From: Aptenodytes patagonicus
Lineage: Eukaryota > Chordata > Aves > Sphenisciformes > Spheniscidae
Direction: 5' to 3'
DNA: 64,000 bases
Assembly (NCBI RefSeq): GCF_965638725.1
Contig: NC_134961.1
Location: 3,844,001 to 3,908,000 of the forward strand
Shown: in pieces, positions 10,901 through 25,900 of the stretch
Layout of the letters: every line of letters begins with the position of its first letter
Numbering within the stretch: the stretch's first letter is position 1
Notes under the pieces: generated by a model
Told to the model about the DNA's origin: nothing
Seen by the model: the letters and a program-made list of their open reading frames with translations, nothing else
Databases searched by the model: none
Position numbers and translations under genes: made by a program

Positions 10901-13900
10901 ATTCAAAGAAGGGGTGAGCCTTAAGAGGTCCATATCCTCCCATTTCTTCACAACCTAATCTGTTGGTTGCATCTAGAACCTGAGCAAATTACAATTAAGT
11001 TAACATGCATAAAAGAACGACAAGGAAGGGGTGAGCACCATTCACATATGCACAGCGGCATGCGAAAACTTAAAACCAGTTGGTCTCACTGCCCTAAGCA
11101 CACATATCTAGAATATAAGGAGACTGCTTACAATACAAGATGTTATTTGTCAGTACATGATCAGCAACATTTTGTATTAGACCAGCTCACAGATCTAGAG
11201 AAAGGAGTGCTCCTTTGGGTCCACACAATTTTTTGGCTTTGTTTCTTCATAAGACAGAAACAAAACCAAGCAAGCATACAGAGCATACATAGCTCATTGA
11301 AGTATAGCCCAGCATCACATTCTAGTGATGCAAGAAGCTGTGGAAGCTATTGTTGGTGTCAAACATCAACCTCTCAAGCACCCTAAAACCGCACAGTTCT
11401 CAGGATGTTGATGCAACCTGGACCTTACCATTCAGCAGGCACTGGCTTGGCCATAGAGCTGGCCTGGACACAGGAACATGCTGCTAGGCCCCTTACAATG
11501 GTTGCACTCATCATCATCCACAAACATAAGACACAGTTTCCTCCTTGCCCCCCCACCCCATGCTAATATGCTAGACTATGGAACTTCAAAAAGCTTATAC
11601 CACCCAAAATGTTCTCTGCATATTCATTTTAGTGTCATGGCTATATCTCACTGATGAGACAGAACTATTTTTTCTGCCTATCTGTCAAACATTCACATGC
11701 AGAGTAATTCTTTGGCTGATACCATTGAGACATGCATTAAGTGCAAGGTAAGTACATGCTAAAATGCAAGGTCAGTTGATTTACATTGTAATGAATGTAT
11801 CTCCCTGTGATGTATAGAACACTGTTTTCAACTAAACAATTCATTATACAACTCAGCAAGAATTAATCTGAGTACTATGTAAACCTAAGTATTTGAATCT
11901 TAACTTGTGTGTAATGCACAGTATTTAGAACCATTTGCTTCCATTTCACTGAGAGACATTCCTTGTCCACACTTTAGAATTCAGGTTTAAAAAAAAAATA
12001 ATCTAAGTGCTGTTTAATAATGGATGTTGATTTTCAAGACACTCCCCTATGCAGTCAATAACGCTCACAGTCGTTCTTATTATAAGGTTTGCAACAGAGT
12101 GCATAGAGACTTCAGGGAAAAAGAACTACATAAGCTGAATGTTTCCAATGTCATCAAATCATTTAACAGCAGCAAATATTTACCAATAGCTTTTCAACAA
12201 GGTCTTTTGCCTTGGGAAAAAATTTTTCTGGAAAGTCATATTCCAACTTTATTATCTTCTGGAATATAAGATATTCATTTCTGCAAAAGAGAAAAATATT
12301 AGCTCTTGTTATTAGTTCTCTATGGTTCTTTCACCTTAACAGTGCATAACCTGGACAAATATTAAATGGGAAATCTACACATTCCCATAGAACTTTCTAA
12401 GGTAGAGTGGTCTTCCAAGTATCTATGATCCTGTAAGCACCAGATACTTGAATAATAACAAGAAAAGTTCAAACGGCTCAATACAGAGGTGCCTGTGCCT
12501 CATACCCTCTTCATGTAGGCATAGTTACCTTTATAGTATAAATTACATGTGAAATCCTAGGATAAATTAAGGAATCTCTCTCAGGAACTCTAGTTATAGC
12601 TGTCTAAGCATCTTCGTGACATCAGAAAGGACAAATAAAAGCAGACACGACATTAACACCAACACCGCACCATGAAAAGTTGTATTTCAGAACTGGTAGT
12701 AAGGTAAAAGCCAAAACCAAGTCAATATATTTATGATCCCCATGTAAAGAATTAGCTTAAATCTCTTACCCAGCTCTAAATGGAGGCAATCCAGCTACAA
12801 GCTGATATATTATACATCCCAGAGCCCAGAGGTCAGAGCTTCAAAAGAAAGAAAAAAACCATATAGTATGCTTTCCTATAAGAAGTCTTTAAACTGTAAT
12901 TTTAAAAAAAGTCTTAAGCTTCTGCAGGTTAGGCAAACCTGCCTAGCATAATTTCCACACTATTTTCACTTCATTCCTTCACAGGAAAGTAGGCTAGCAA
13001 CACAACTTTTTTTGGAAAAAAGAAGTATACAGTAACAATCCCGTAACAACTGACTACAAGCACATGTGCAAGACAGCTGAATTCTCAGTCAAAATAATTA
13101 ATGGGTATGTAATGAGACTAAAAAGAATACTTATTATCCACTACCACAATTCAAAGATGCATCCAACTTAATGCAATATATGCTCCTTCAAAATTAAAAT
13201 CCTTTCTCTAAATATTTTATGCAAAAAAAAAAAGTCACAACACAGCTTTTTCAGTTAAAGCTTTTCTTAAGACACAAACAAAAAGGCAGGCTATATGGTA
13301 CATGGGTGAGGGAAAGTCTTAAGTTCTAGTGTGTTGGCCTGAAAGTATTTTTAACTTATTTTACCTCGAGGTAAACTATACATAGATTTGATTAAAGCTT
13401 AGAAATCATCCTCATGGAAGACTAAAATACTAACAAAGACTCAAAACTACTCAAATTAAGAGTTTTCTGTAAAGATGAAGCATTATGTAACTTCTAAAAG
13501 GAGATGATAGGCTGATGAAGTCTTTCCATTAGCCAAACCAGTCAAAACCTCTTTACTAGAAGCAAAAATGGAAAGTCTAACGGTATTTCTATCATTTTAA
13601 AAAAGGCTAGCACAAGTTACCACCGTTATTCATATGAGAGATCTCTTTTCCCTATGATTTGTCAGTGATTACTTTGATTATTCTTCCATCATTGTAATAA
13701 AATAGATATACAACAGCCTGTATGTTACCATCAAGAACCAATTTAAATGAGCTAAGAAATTTCTTAAGGGTATCACTCATATCAGGAACAGAGATGAGCT
13801 TTAAACCATTGCAAACCCCAAGCAGAGCTTAGCAAGATAACTGCGAGTTGATCTAAATACAAGTCAAAGAAAGCTGTAACCTTTCCCCGAACTGACAGAA

Positions 13901-16900
13901 TGTGACATTCTGTTGCTTTTACAGCAGGAATTACCATATTAGAGCAAGCTTATATAAAACAGAATTAAAATAATTATATTATTTGGATAACAGAAAAAGT
14001 TTTTCTGATTTATTTATGGGTAAGAGAAATCCAACTTCCCACTACACACCACCTTCTCCTGACAACACCTAATCCTGTCTGTAGAACCCCAGAAGGTAGA
14101 TGAACTGAGGAAACCAGCACTCAGACAAGAAGCAATACTTGTTAAGAAAAGATATTTCACTCTCTTAAAAAAAACCTTTATACTCAAGCATCTTGTTTCT
14201 TTGAAATACTAAGCTTGCTTGCTTTATTTATTTATTAATTTTACAGTGTCAGTAAAGTTCTGAATTACATCAGAGTCCTCACCTTTTACAGGCAGATTTC
14301 TCTGTCAGCAGTTCTGGAGAAACATACTGTGCTGTCCCTACAAATGAGTTTGCTCGTGCTGGTAAGAAAATTGAAAGAAATAAGCAAATACATACTTACA
14401 GAGAAGACAACCTCCCCCTTCCACTCCCCTGCCCCCACCCAATTAAAAAAACCCAAAAGGCAATCTATTGCAAGTTATGTAATGCTACAAAGAACCCACA
14501 GGAATTTCATTTCTCTACCCATTCACAAAATCTGTGCTTGGAACAGACAAAACAATATCTCTCAGTGATACCTATTTGGTTCAAGCAGCTAGGCACTGTT
14601 AGGTATAAAATCTACCAACACAAGCTTAATACATTCAAGTAAAAAATTAAGTTTATCAAATTCAGTTCAGCCTAGTGCTTTTTCCAGGCATTGTTTGCAG
14701 CATCATTGATTCACAGGTTAATACTAAGCATCTAGTGACACAAGAATCCTATAACCTTCACATTTGAGCAACTCTGATAGTCACCGGGGTTAAATACATA
14801 AGCAGAGTAAAAACTTACTGTTTCAGCTGAGCCACAGTAACTATTTGTTTGTATTCTTGTCTTGCAAATGAAAAATAATTTGAAACAGTTTAGCTTCCCA
14901 CTGTATTTGGTGATCTAGCTGGCTATACCACTACATCAAATATTACCTCTTCTGACATAATCTAAGCAGTGACAGTCAAAACAGTTTCAAGATCTCTCAG
15001 TGATTTTGTTAGGTAAGATGTAATGATATTTGAAGGTTACAATTTGGTAAATACAACATACATACATTTTCAAAGGACCACTTGCTATAGTTATCTGTGT
15101 CACATGACAAAGTACATAATGTCATACCTTGTCTGCTATCTGCAGATAATACTTTTGCTGTTCCAAAGTCTGTTATTTGAATGTGCATATCTTCATTTAG
15201 CAAGATGTTCTCTGGCTTAAGGTCCCTGGAAAAGGCAGATTTTTATATTTAAAGAGCACACAAATTAAAGTTGCAAAACTGTCTAGTGACTTATGTACAT
15301 AATGCTATCATAAGTGATGCAGACATTCTATAAACCTTGTTGTGTCAACTTTCTTCTAACTTGCAGCTGTCAACATGCAGACTGCTAACAGATTTTGAAA
15401 AGCCCATTAACATTTTTTCTAAAAAGACCTGAAGTAATGAATAATCTCAAAACTAAGCTATCGCACAACTCACTTGTTCAACAAAAATGGAAAAAAATCC
15501 CAACAAAAAAACCCTTCACTCCCAAGCCTTAATTTAAATAACATCTGACAGATTGATATGGCAGTAAGATCTACTAGGCCTGTTTACTCAGTGCAAAACC
15601 TCAGTTAGTCAAACAATGGCAACGCCCCGCCCCCAGCTAAATGTCCAGAACAGATAAGAACTGTAAACCACCTCCACTCTTTAAGAATGGCATGTTTACA
15701 TTTGTCACATACAAATCCATGTATAATCTGTATTTCAAATGTATGCGTACCATTTGTATGGACACTGCCTCTGATAATAAACCACACACACAATATATAG
15801 CAATATAGAGTTAGATGTTGAGAGGTTCATTAGCAACAACAAAAAACAGCATTGGGTTACGCTGTTATGATATTATTTACTTTGCACCAAGTTTCCTCAG
15901 TTGACAAGAAAGGACAACATCCCTTCCTCCTAAGAAGTATCTGTGGATGCTCATAAAGAAATCTAGAAGCATGGGAGTTGTTTTGGTTGACTGGTAAGAA
16001 AAATCAGTGCAAATTCAAAGCTGTTTCCATCAACCACCGTGCAGCATTATTTTTCTCAGATTACAGTTCCCTGTTATTGAAAAGCATGGGTTGTGTAGTT
16101 GTACAGTTTAACGTCTGTGGACTAGCACAAGGAGCAACTGGAATGAAGTAATTACGACACACAAGCCATAAAAATCTTGTTCATTTTCCTGTAACTATCC
16201 TCAGAGAGAAGTAGAAAGTACATGAATGGAATGGACCTTTTTAACAGTTCTGTGTGGGTTTTTTTACATATACATATGTATGCATATATATTGTACTCCA
16301 TACACACATATACATATAGTTTATATAATATATCATATACCTATATTAATATTATGGATCTAGGATATAGCTATATATCTAGATACATAGAGAGAGATAT
16401 AATTGTAGTAACTTTTCCAGAGTAGCCTGGCATCTTAAAGTGGTTCTATCTCATGTCATATTTCTTTAGGCAGCAGAAAAATCTCAAGAGCTTTCAGGCA
16501 CTGCTAATGCTATGGCCTTAAAATAAACTTAGTATAAAGTTCTCTAATTGCACAATTCCACTGTTTTCTTTTGAGCTTCTCATAGTGGCCTTCATATGAA
16601 GACAAATATAAAGCAGCTCTTTTATAATACAAGATTTCCAATATAGGCTTAGTAATACTGACAATCATGCTATGTTCATTTATAAGCATTCTCCCAGCCT
16701 AACACATGGACTATATAATCAAAGTGAAACTAGGAGTTCTTGAACTTTTTTCCCCCTCTGTAGAAAATTTTACACTTTTAGTACTCTCCAGATCCAGTCC
16801 CCTTAGATTCTATTCCAAATTATTTCACAGAAAAGTATTAGGAAAATACTTTGTCCTTTTAAATATAACTGACAGAAGTAATAATGCTATCAGAATTATA

Positions 16901-19900
16901 GTCAGCCAGCTTTTTGCCAACTAGCATCTACCGTTCCATGAACAACTGCTTGGGAACGTACAGACACAATAGATTTCTTACCCGAAAAGAAGTTCTGTGG
17001 CTCAGATTTCTCACACTTACAGCTTTAATTTGTTTAATAAACATGAATGACAAAACATGCTTATCCAGACAATATAATTACATCAAGAACAACTGTGAAG
17101 GTCCTATTAAAAACTTTGCTAAATTTCACCATTTACCTAGTTATTGTTCAGCTTTGTAGAAATTGCTCACTCAGTGAGAACTGACTTACATTAATTTTAC
17201 TTTTCTTGATGACATGCTGCACACTAATTCACACACCAGCAGAATTCTAGTTACTTTTGGTACGTAACACCCCAGAAAAAAAAAAATAGTTAAACAAAAA
17301 GTCAGTTTCTATTTTTAGACCAACTGATCAAGCTTGAAAAAGACAAGCTTTTGGTAACATTAGTTTTAGGCCAAAAAGTTTTCTTACTTTTTCCCACTAG
17401 AACAGTTGGTCAAATAACAGAGATTGGCTCTCCTCCTAAAGTTTTCTTTGTTTAGCTCCCTATGTTAACCACAGTACTAATGCTAATGAAATGCTATTAT
17501 GCTCTCATTAGCTTTCCACAAAATTCACGTTTGCTTTGGACTTCACAAAGAACATTTCTAGAAAAACCACCTTGTGCATAATCAAATGCATGTTGGTCTC
17601 AACTTTGTATTACCTGTGAATTATTCCTTTCCCATGCAAATACTCCAGGGCTGATACAATTTCAGCGGTGTAAAACCTGGTACAAGTCTCATCAAATGAG
17701 CCAATTTTGCGTATATACTTTAGCAGCTCTCCATTTTTGGCATAGCTAAGCCCAAAATCTGAGTGTAAGTATAGTTAAGGTCTACCACTAAACCATTCTA
17801 GAACAAAAGTCCCCACACCTCATTCCAAAGCCAAGAATAATACTAAAAATACATGAACAACAAGGAAGAAGCAAAGTTGGTTCATTTGAAACTTTACATG
17901 GTAGCAACCCAAAACAATTTCTTAAATATATTAACAACCTAGGACACAGGTCCCAATTTCTTGGCATAGCAAAGACTGCATAAAGAGTTAAATTTGTCAT
18001 TTTTCCAGTCACCTGAATAATTCATTTAAACTGTATACATAGTTGCCCTCAAAGAGAACTATTTACAGTCATAACGAGCATTCAACCCAAGTTAAAAATT
18101 GCCCCATCATCTGGAAAGTTCCAAAGTCAGCCCAGTGTTCAATGAGCAAATGTTTACATTACAAAAGAGAGCCCTTGTAAGTTCTGTTAATGCATGCGTG
18201 TACATACGTATGTATGTACACACACACTGTTAGCACTGCTAGCAGCCTCTGTGAAAAACACAACTACTTACTGACCCCAGAAACAGACTGATCTATCCTT
18301 TTACCCTTGGCACAGCCAATTCAAAGCAGGAAGTTTAGGAGGAAATTCACACGATTAACATTTTCTTCACAAGAAAAAAAAAGCCAACTGCAAACCAATA
18401 AGCTTTCAAGATGAAACTGCACTTTGCAATTACCGCTAGAGAGGTAACTTGGGAAAGAGTGGCCCAAACTGAAGAGTTTCAGCTTTCTATCATTCAGATT
18501 ATTCTGTAAGCACTTTTACATAAGAAAAATCTTAATAGATCTAATTGTTCAAATAAGAAATAGTAGTAAACATAACTGGCTACCCCTATTTTAAACACAG
18601 GAATTGTGGTCTTTTACTGTATATATCAGAAATAAAACATTTCTAAGACATTTCTCATATACACCCCTGCTTTTTCATTATTTTAAACTTAGATTGTTGC
18701 AAGTCACCCTTCAGCATTTACCACATGGACAATATAAATACTGTTTTATTCATCTCCCCTGTCCCGCAAGTCACCCACTCTTCTCTTTGAGGGGGCACAC
18801 TCATTCCATTTGCTTAATTTCTATTAAAAGCATGACTGCAAATATTGCATCGCAAACATTAAGGTATTTTAAATACCTCAAGTTTTTTTCATCATTCCTG
18901 TTAGACAATGTTTCAAAGGAACCAGAACCAGGGACTGTTACTTTTAAGAAGGCATTACAGCAAGTTTTAAAATGCAAAGGATACATAGCTTTTCATCATC
19001 CTGAAAGGTGAAGTAGAGTTTCACAAAAAAAGGGTGATCCAGGCGGGACATTACATCTCTCTCTCGTGTCACATATGGCACCTTGTTTTCTTTTATGATA
19101 TGACGTTTTTCTAGAATTTTAACTTAATGAAAAAGAGACAGAGTGAAAATGCAGGAGGTACAACCAAATGAAGTCCATCTAAGTAATTTGTTTGGGGTTT
19201 TTTTTGTTAGATAAAATTATCATAAAACCACTAATTCTGTCTTTTGAACAGGTGTTTTGTAACACGATTACATTGATATTGTATTTTTAAAAAGTTAATG
19301 TTCAAGGAGTCAATACTTACTGGCATATTCTCTAGAACTTGCCAATTCTCGAGCCAAGACAACCTGTTGCCAGAGGAGAGAAAATATATTGTAACCATTC
19401 ATTATAGACATACACTTAACATTGATTTTGATCTTCCAGTAGGTATTTAGAACACTGATTGACCAAAATAAGCTATCACAACTACAATCAGCAAAATATT
19501 TAAGCATGTGTCCATATTATGCTGGCTTCAGCAAGACCTCTGCAGAAATTCAGCTCAGCGTAACACCACTTGTTTTTTCTAAAAGACTTATACACCTGAC
19601 TGGGTAATCACCGATTTACTTTTTTTTTTCCAGAAGAATTCTGAAGATTGTAACATAAGTCACAGTAAGTTGCCAAATAGTCTTAAACAGGGGAAAAAAG
19701 GCAACAAGTGCACTAAGGAATATTTATAAAAAAATCTGTCACAGTACTTTTTCTTAACATAAATGGCAAAGATCGAAAGATAAATTTTATCTGAAAGATC
19801 AAAAGTATGAAGTGAGACAGAGCTTTCAACTATTTACGGTTTGTAAGGAAAAAGATTTAAAAAAAGGAATGAGAGATTTCCAGTTAGTAGAAGCAAGGAA

Positions 19901-22900
19901 TAAAGTTTCAGGCAAGCAATTCTACGTTTTTAAAGAGAAAAGCTTTTTGAGGAACACAAATTAAAGCTCGTCTTCAAGAAAGAACTTGTCTAAAAGGCAA
20001 CTTTTAAGACAACCTGAAGAGTCCTCTTGCATGAATCCGAGCAATAACCTTGTAACAATAGATGAATACAGTTTGGGTTTTTCTCATTTTAAGTTTATAT
20101 CAATTCCAATACCTTGCTAGAATCTCAGCATTCTACTTTTTTTTTTTAATCACTGCACCAAGCTTGCTTCTAATCCACTTCTCATTATATCCTAGCACCT
20201 TGCAAAATCAGTTGTAACAGTACTCCAAAATATTACTACATAACAGATACTAAATGTCAGGCATTTAGAAAAAAAGCTTCTAAATAAGGCACTTTTTCAG
20301 GTGAAAGTAGTGCATGCAGTTGCACTCTTTCAGTATTAGAAAATTAAAATCTCAGTTCAGTAGTAAGAGGCACCTTTAATTTTCTAAAAAACTTCATCTT
20401 CTACAAACACACTGAAGTTCACAGTATTTGATCAATGAAAATTTCCACTAGAAACAACAAGTTGCACCTCTGCATAAGGAATTTGAGACCCTTCTGTGTA
20501 CACAGATAACATTTTTTAAAGCTGTGCAATCAAATGAAAATGTTCTTAACTTTTCTAATCTTTGTTTCATCAGGTTTCATCAATCAAGTCTACCATTAAA
20601 GCTACCGAAAGCAGGTCACTTTAATAGTCAGTTGTTAAATAAATACCCAGATATATAGTGCTAACTTTCTGCATTTTGGAAATTGATACTTTTATGTTTT
20701 CATAAAACAATTCAGTGCCATCAGTAAAACAAAAATCCAATAGGCAATCTTGCCTACATATACACACACAAAGTCCACAGTCAGATGGCAGAAGTGACCA
20801 ACTGACACAGGTGAAAATACATCTTGGCTAATAACTCTGAAAGTTGAATTAAGCTGTATAGCTCCAAAGACTGACTCTCCTCTAGTCCTGCAAGGTATCA
20901 ATTTTTTTCCCCATTAGATTTCAGATGTACTACCCACATACTTACATTGATATTGAGCAGCTGTGTTCTAAGTACACAGGATTGAGTATTTACCTCCTAT
21001 CATGAGTACTTGGGTACCCTCAAGTCCCTTCCTCACTGAACAAATCTGAGTATACCATATATCCTAATTTCCTCCTAACTAATAATCCACAAAAAACAGT
21101 AAATTCACAAAAAAAAAGAAAAAACCCACAGAGGTACATGTTAATACGATGTCTCTATCAGGGGCCTGAATCTTATCCACCCTATGGGAAGAAGTAATAT
21201 CAGTAAGGAACGTAAATTCCATAGAAAGGAATTAGACCTTAGATAGCTTAAAAAAAACCCACAAAACCAAAAGCATTCACAGAACATGTAAATGGGGGGG
21301 GAGGATATGTACCAGCCATATAGAAAGAGGTGAGTAGGACAACATGCCTACCCAAACATGAGAATTATAATTCTGCCACCACATAACAGATATTATTCTG
21401 AAAGGAGCTTGAAGCTGTCTACAAAGCAAGTAGATTTTCATTACTTTGAAAGAGCAGAGCAACAACTAGAAGGCCCTGCATTTGTGTATCTGTTAATATC
21501 AAGCATGGGTCCAAGAACAGTTACAGCTGCAGAATAAGGTCCCACAAAATTGCAGAATGCTCTGAAGAAAAATCCCCTGAGGCCAGACCACATGCATCTC
21601 TGCTAAATTTGAAATACAGCACTGGTACCAGGTAGAGTTTGTGGTAGCTTAACAAAGTCCAAGAAAACGGAATATATTCATTATGACCCTGAGTAAATTT
21701 TTTTTTTTAAATCTGAAACTGTCATTGGAGGCATGGTAATATGAAGGCCCCTGCTTTTTGAGATGAACACTTTTCAGTCAGAATATTGGTGAAGATCTTG
21801 GGGAGTACAGTCAGATCTGAATCTACAACCATGTTTAATAAGGAAGAGGGTAAATTTAGATTAGATATAAGGAAGAAATTCTTCGCTATGAGGGTGGTGA
21901 GGCACTGGGACAGGTTGCCCAGAGAAGTTGTGGATGCCCCATCCCTGGAAGTGTTCAAGGCCAGGTTGGATGGGGCTTTGAGCAACCTGGTCTAGTGGAA
22001 GGTGTCCCTGCCCATGGCAGGCAGGTTGGAACTAGATGATCTTTAAGGTCGCTTCCAACCCAAACCATTCTATGATTCTATGAAGAACAAAGCATATGCT
22101 TTTTAACAAGATGTTTTGATAACAATGTGAAGATACGTGCCCCACAGACCAAGAGCTCTGATGTTGAAACATCAGAGGGTTGTGCTGCCATCCAGAGGGA
22201 CCTCAACAGACTGGAGAAATGGGCAGGAAGAAATCTCATGCAGTTCCCTTTTTTAAACAACGAACTCCTCCTCCTGGCAAAAAATAATCCCATGAACCAG
22301 TATATGCTGGGGGCTGATGGGCTGGAAATCAGCTTTGCAGAAGAGGACCCAGGGGTCCTGGTAGACACCAATCTGAACATGAGACAGCAATGTGCCCTTG
22401 CCGCAAAGAAGGCAAACAGTATCCTGGGCTGCATTAGGAGGAATGTTGCCAGTATGTTGATGGAGGTGATCCTTCCCCCCTATTCAGCACTAGTAAGATC
22501 ACATCTGGAGTACTGTGTCCAGTTCTGGGCTCCTCATTAACACAGAGACACGGAGCTACTGGAGAGAGCCCAGAGAAGGACCACTAAGATTATTAATAGA
22601 GTGAAGAATCTCTCATTTGAGGAAAGGCTGAGAGAGATGGGATTGTTCAGCCTAGAGAAGAAAAGGCTCAGGGTAAATCTCACCAATGTATATAAAATAT
22701 CTGAAGGGGAATTGTAAAGAAGATAGAGTCAGGCTCTTTTCAGCAGTGGGTCAAACTGAAACACAGGAGATTCCATTTGAACATCAGGAAACGCTTTTTT
22801 ACTGTGAGGGTGACCAACCACTGGCACAGGTTGCCCAGAGAGGTTGTGGAATCTCCATCCTTGGAGATACTCGAAAGCTGTCCAGACACGGTCCTGGGCA

Positions 22901-25900
22901 ACTGGCTCTAGGTGGTCCTGCTTGAGCAGGGGGGTTGGATGAGATCACCTCCAGAGGTCCCTTGCAACCTCAGTCCTTCTGTGATTCTGTAAGAGCAGCA
23001 ACCAAGTTTCCTTCTTGAAGGATGCAGTCTATAGGTTGAAGGCTACAGTCATTATCCTGAGCTTAAAGTTTTTAAATTAAAAAAAATCAATCAGTTGCTG
23101 AAGACAGAACTGGACTTTACTTTTTTTTAAAATAATAAGCAAGTACTGTTAAGTCCCCTCCAGCAACAGTTTGTAACCTGTTCAGTGGCCAGGGAAAGAG
23201 CATAAGCAAGCATCTCCTGTGGAGCCTGATCATTATGAAAGGCATCCTTAAAACTACTGATCAGTTTCTAAAGTCATAGCACTGCAATAACGGACCAGAA
23301 CTGCTAAGGTTGACAGAGGAGGTGACAGGCAGTAAGAACTAACTCCCGAACATGCCTTCTCTAGCACTATCTGAGGCCCAGATGATTATGGTAACTGAAA
23401 TTCTGCTTGTAAAACTCAAAAGACTAAGGCTACATAGGGATTAACATTTTCATGGTATTCAGTCTTTCTTCTGCTGCCCACCTAAATGCATTTGAGCTAC
23501 CTAGACTTGGGACCAAAAAAACCATCTACCAGTGAACAGGTAGCAGAATGCTGGAACAGAAGTTTATTCAGAGTCTGGGCTAGGCCCTATGAATTTCTCT
23601 ATTTACAAGGAACACGGTACTAACTTTCAGAGACCACAAGCAGAAATTAAAAGTGTCTCACTGAAGCAGAGTGTTGTGGTATACCCAAGAGGCAGCAACT
23701 CTTGGATTCTTTAGGGAAACCTGCAAGTCGCAAACTATGTATTTAAGTGCAAATTATTCTTGACGACTAGTAGAGGCCTGCTTCCTAAACACCACAGTAG
23801 ATTGTATAGGAAGAACCAGAAAAACACAACATTTAGAGATCAACAACCAAAAGGTATATACAACAAATGACATGTGAAAAAGATGTGAAAAAGATACAGA
23901 AATATTACTTATTGTCTTACAATGGGGCAACTACAAAAACATCAGATGAAAGTATTAACTGCTTTATAGGTTCTTTAAGATAACACTTAAGTAATTAATT
24001 CTTGTGCGATGCCATGGAAGTTCTTACCATGACAAACTCCTAGCCCAGTTCCAATCCTTTATGTCATAAAGTTTAACATAACCCATTATGCTATCAAACT
24101 TACATTAGAAAGCAATGTCTCCTAAAAATCCAAGCATCAGGACATCAGGATACAATGGAACTTCTGATGAGTTTAAAAGGTACTTGAAAAAAAAAAATCA
24201 GCACCCATATTTATTGCAACACTTAATTTTAATAGTTAAACTTAAAAGCACTATGTCCCACTCATTTACTCTTCAAGCTGTTCTCTCCAGATTTAAATCT
24301 CAGCAATATTACTTGCACAACAAATTTTGAAGTTTATCTAAGATATTTGGCACTTCTTACAAAAAGTAAAGTTACCGTTGAAAAAGATCCTTCACCCAGA
24401 ATTTTCCCAAATTTGAAGTCATCAGGTCGTTTCTTTCGAGGCTGTGAAGGCTGCTGTCCTGTATGTTGCTGCAAGGAGTTTGAACTAGATCTTGATTCAG
24501 CTGCAGTGCCCTCCATGTTAGAACCCTGTCTGCTGCCACAGGTGGAAATGACAGATGGAGTGCTGGAATCTGCTTGGTTCCTCACCATTGATGGGGATGA
24601 ACAGGAGCATAACACCACACTAGACTGGATTGGAACAGCATCATACTGAAAAGAGAAATGAAACTGTTACTCCCATACCTTCAAATAATTACCACACACA
24701 TCTGCACTTTATTTCCATACGAGCATCATATAAAGTCTTATTTGAAAGGGTTATCATTAAAACGTCTTTAGGAGAGAATGTTAGTATTTATTTTAGAAAT
24801 GGCAGCTCTTAATTTGTTAAACAACTCTGTTTAGGTCACGCTGCACACAAGTCATAAGTCTGAATGCTTTAATTCAAGAATGCTTTTTTCCAAACTCAGA
24901 AAAACACTCCCTAACACCAAGGTATCAAATTTCACGGTACATTCTGCTATGAATAACATGATCTTTAAACTTTATTCCATGCTTAGAGACAGAGCCATCC
25001 GTCCAATCTCAACAAGTAGTAGTTTTCCTGGAACTAAAAGAATTATCTAGTTATGCAATGAACACCTGTATTCACGAGTAACATTAGTTGAGAGATCCAA
25101 GTTACAATGAGCTGTAAATGAACAAGTAAAGCATGAAAACTTTAATGGAGACAAAGGATACATTCCTACATTTTCACTTGGAATCACACTTTCTCCAGTA
25201 GTATTTCTCTTTAATACACATTGGGGAAGGACAGGAAGAAAAGGGAGAACAACATATAGAAGGCAGATCAGCTGGAGGGTTTAATAATCAGCAGTATCTA
25301 ACACTTTTTTTGAAGAATGCTCTGGTCCATGACCTTTTAAAACAAGGAAGATTACACTATTTAAATTGTACATATGGTCACATAAAGACATCCCAATTCC
25401 AAAACAAAGAACCAGATATAGCCCAGAAAATGGCAAGTACAAGAAGGTACGCTCCAAATACTGATTCTTGTAATATACAAAGCAAATCATCATTTGGTAT
25501 CCTTTTATCAATTTTTCCCAATTAAGACCAAGGAAACTTGTCAAGCTGCTTTCCCTCCCTGTTGGTACTATATCTCCATTAGTCTGTCAGGTGTCTGCTT
25601 CAGATGATGTTTTACTTGAAACTGGCCAGAAAATGCAGACAATACCAGAACTCTGCTGAACTACTTCTGACAATAAAAACTGAAGTGGTATGCAAACAGT
25701 GGGATTATTTAATAAAGTTAACACCATGTCTGAACATTATTTTTATATCTCAGTATTCTAACATACATCCAGCAGAATGAAACCATGACTTAATGAAAAT
25801 CTCCTAACCTCAAAACAGATGTATTATACAACCCTGACCTAGTCTGTAACATACCTCATGCTGATATTAAAATAAACATTACTTCTAACAAAAAGAATTT

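Larger units (their letters stand above)
12839..19320 (-). other. PDPK1: PDPK1 introns 3 to 7 (between exons)
   Basis: AT-rich intronic DNA outside exons 4-7. It holds a TA-rich simple repeat at 16266-16400 and an alternating purine-pyrimidine tract at 18190-18227. No other gene or recognisable transposon was seen in these introns. Confidence 0.7.
19364..24375 (-). other. PDPK1: PDPK1 intron 2
   Basis: A 5 kb intron, AT-rich, with two CR1 LINE fragments on the opposite strand to the gene (21825-22083 and 22160-22992). Nothing else was recognised. Confidence 0.8.

Noticed and set aside
10966-11386. 139-codon plus-strand frame in PDPK1 intron 9
   Set aside because: Antisense to PDPK1, intronic, no recognisable domain and composition typical of random AT-rich DNA.
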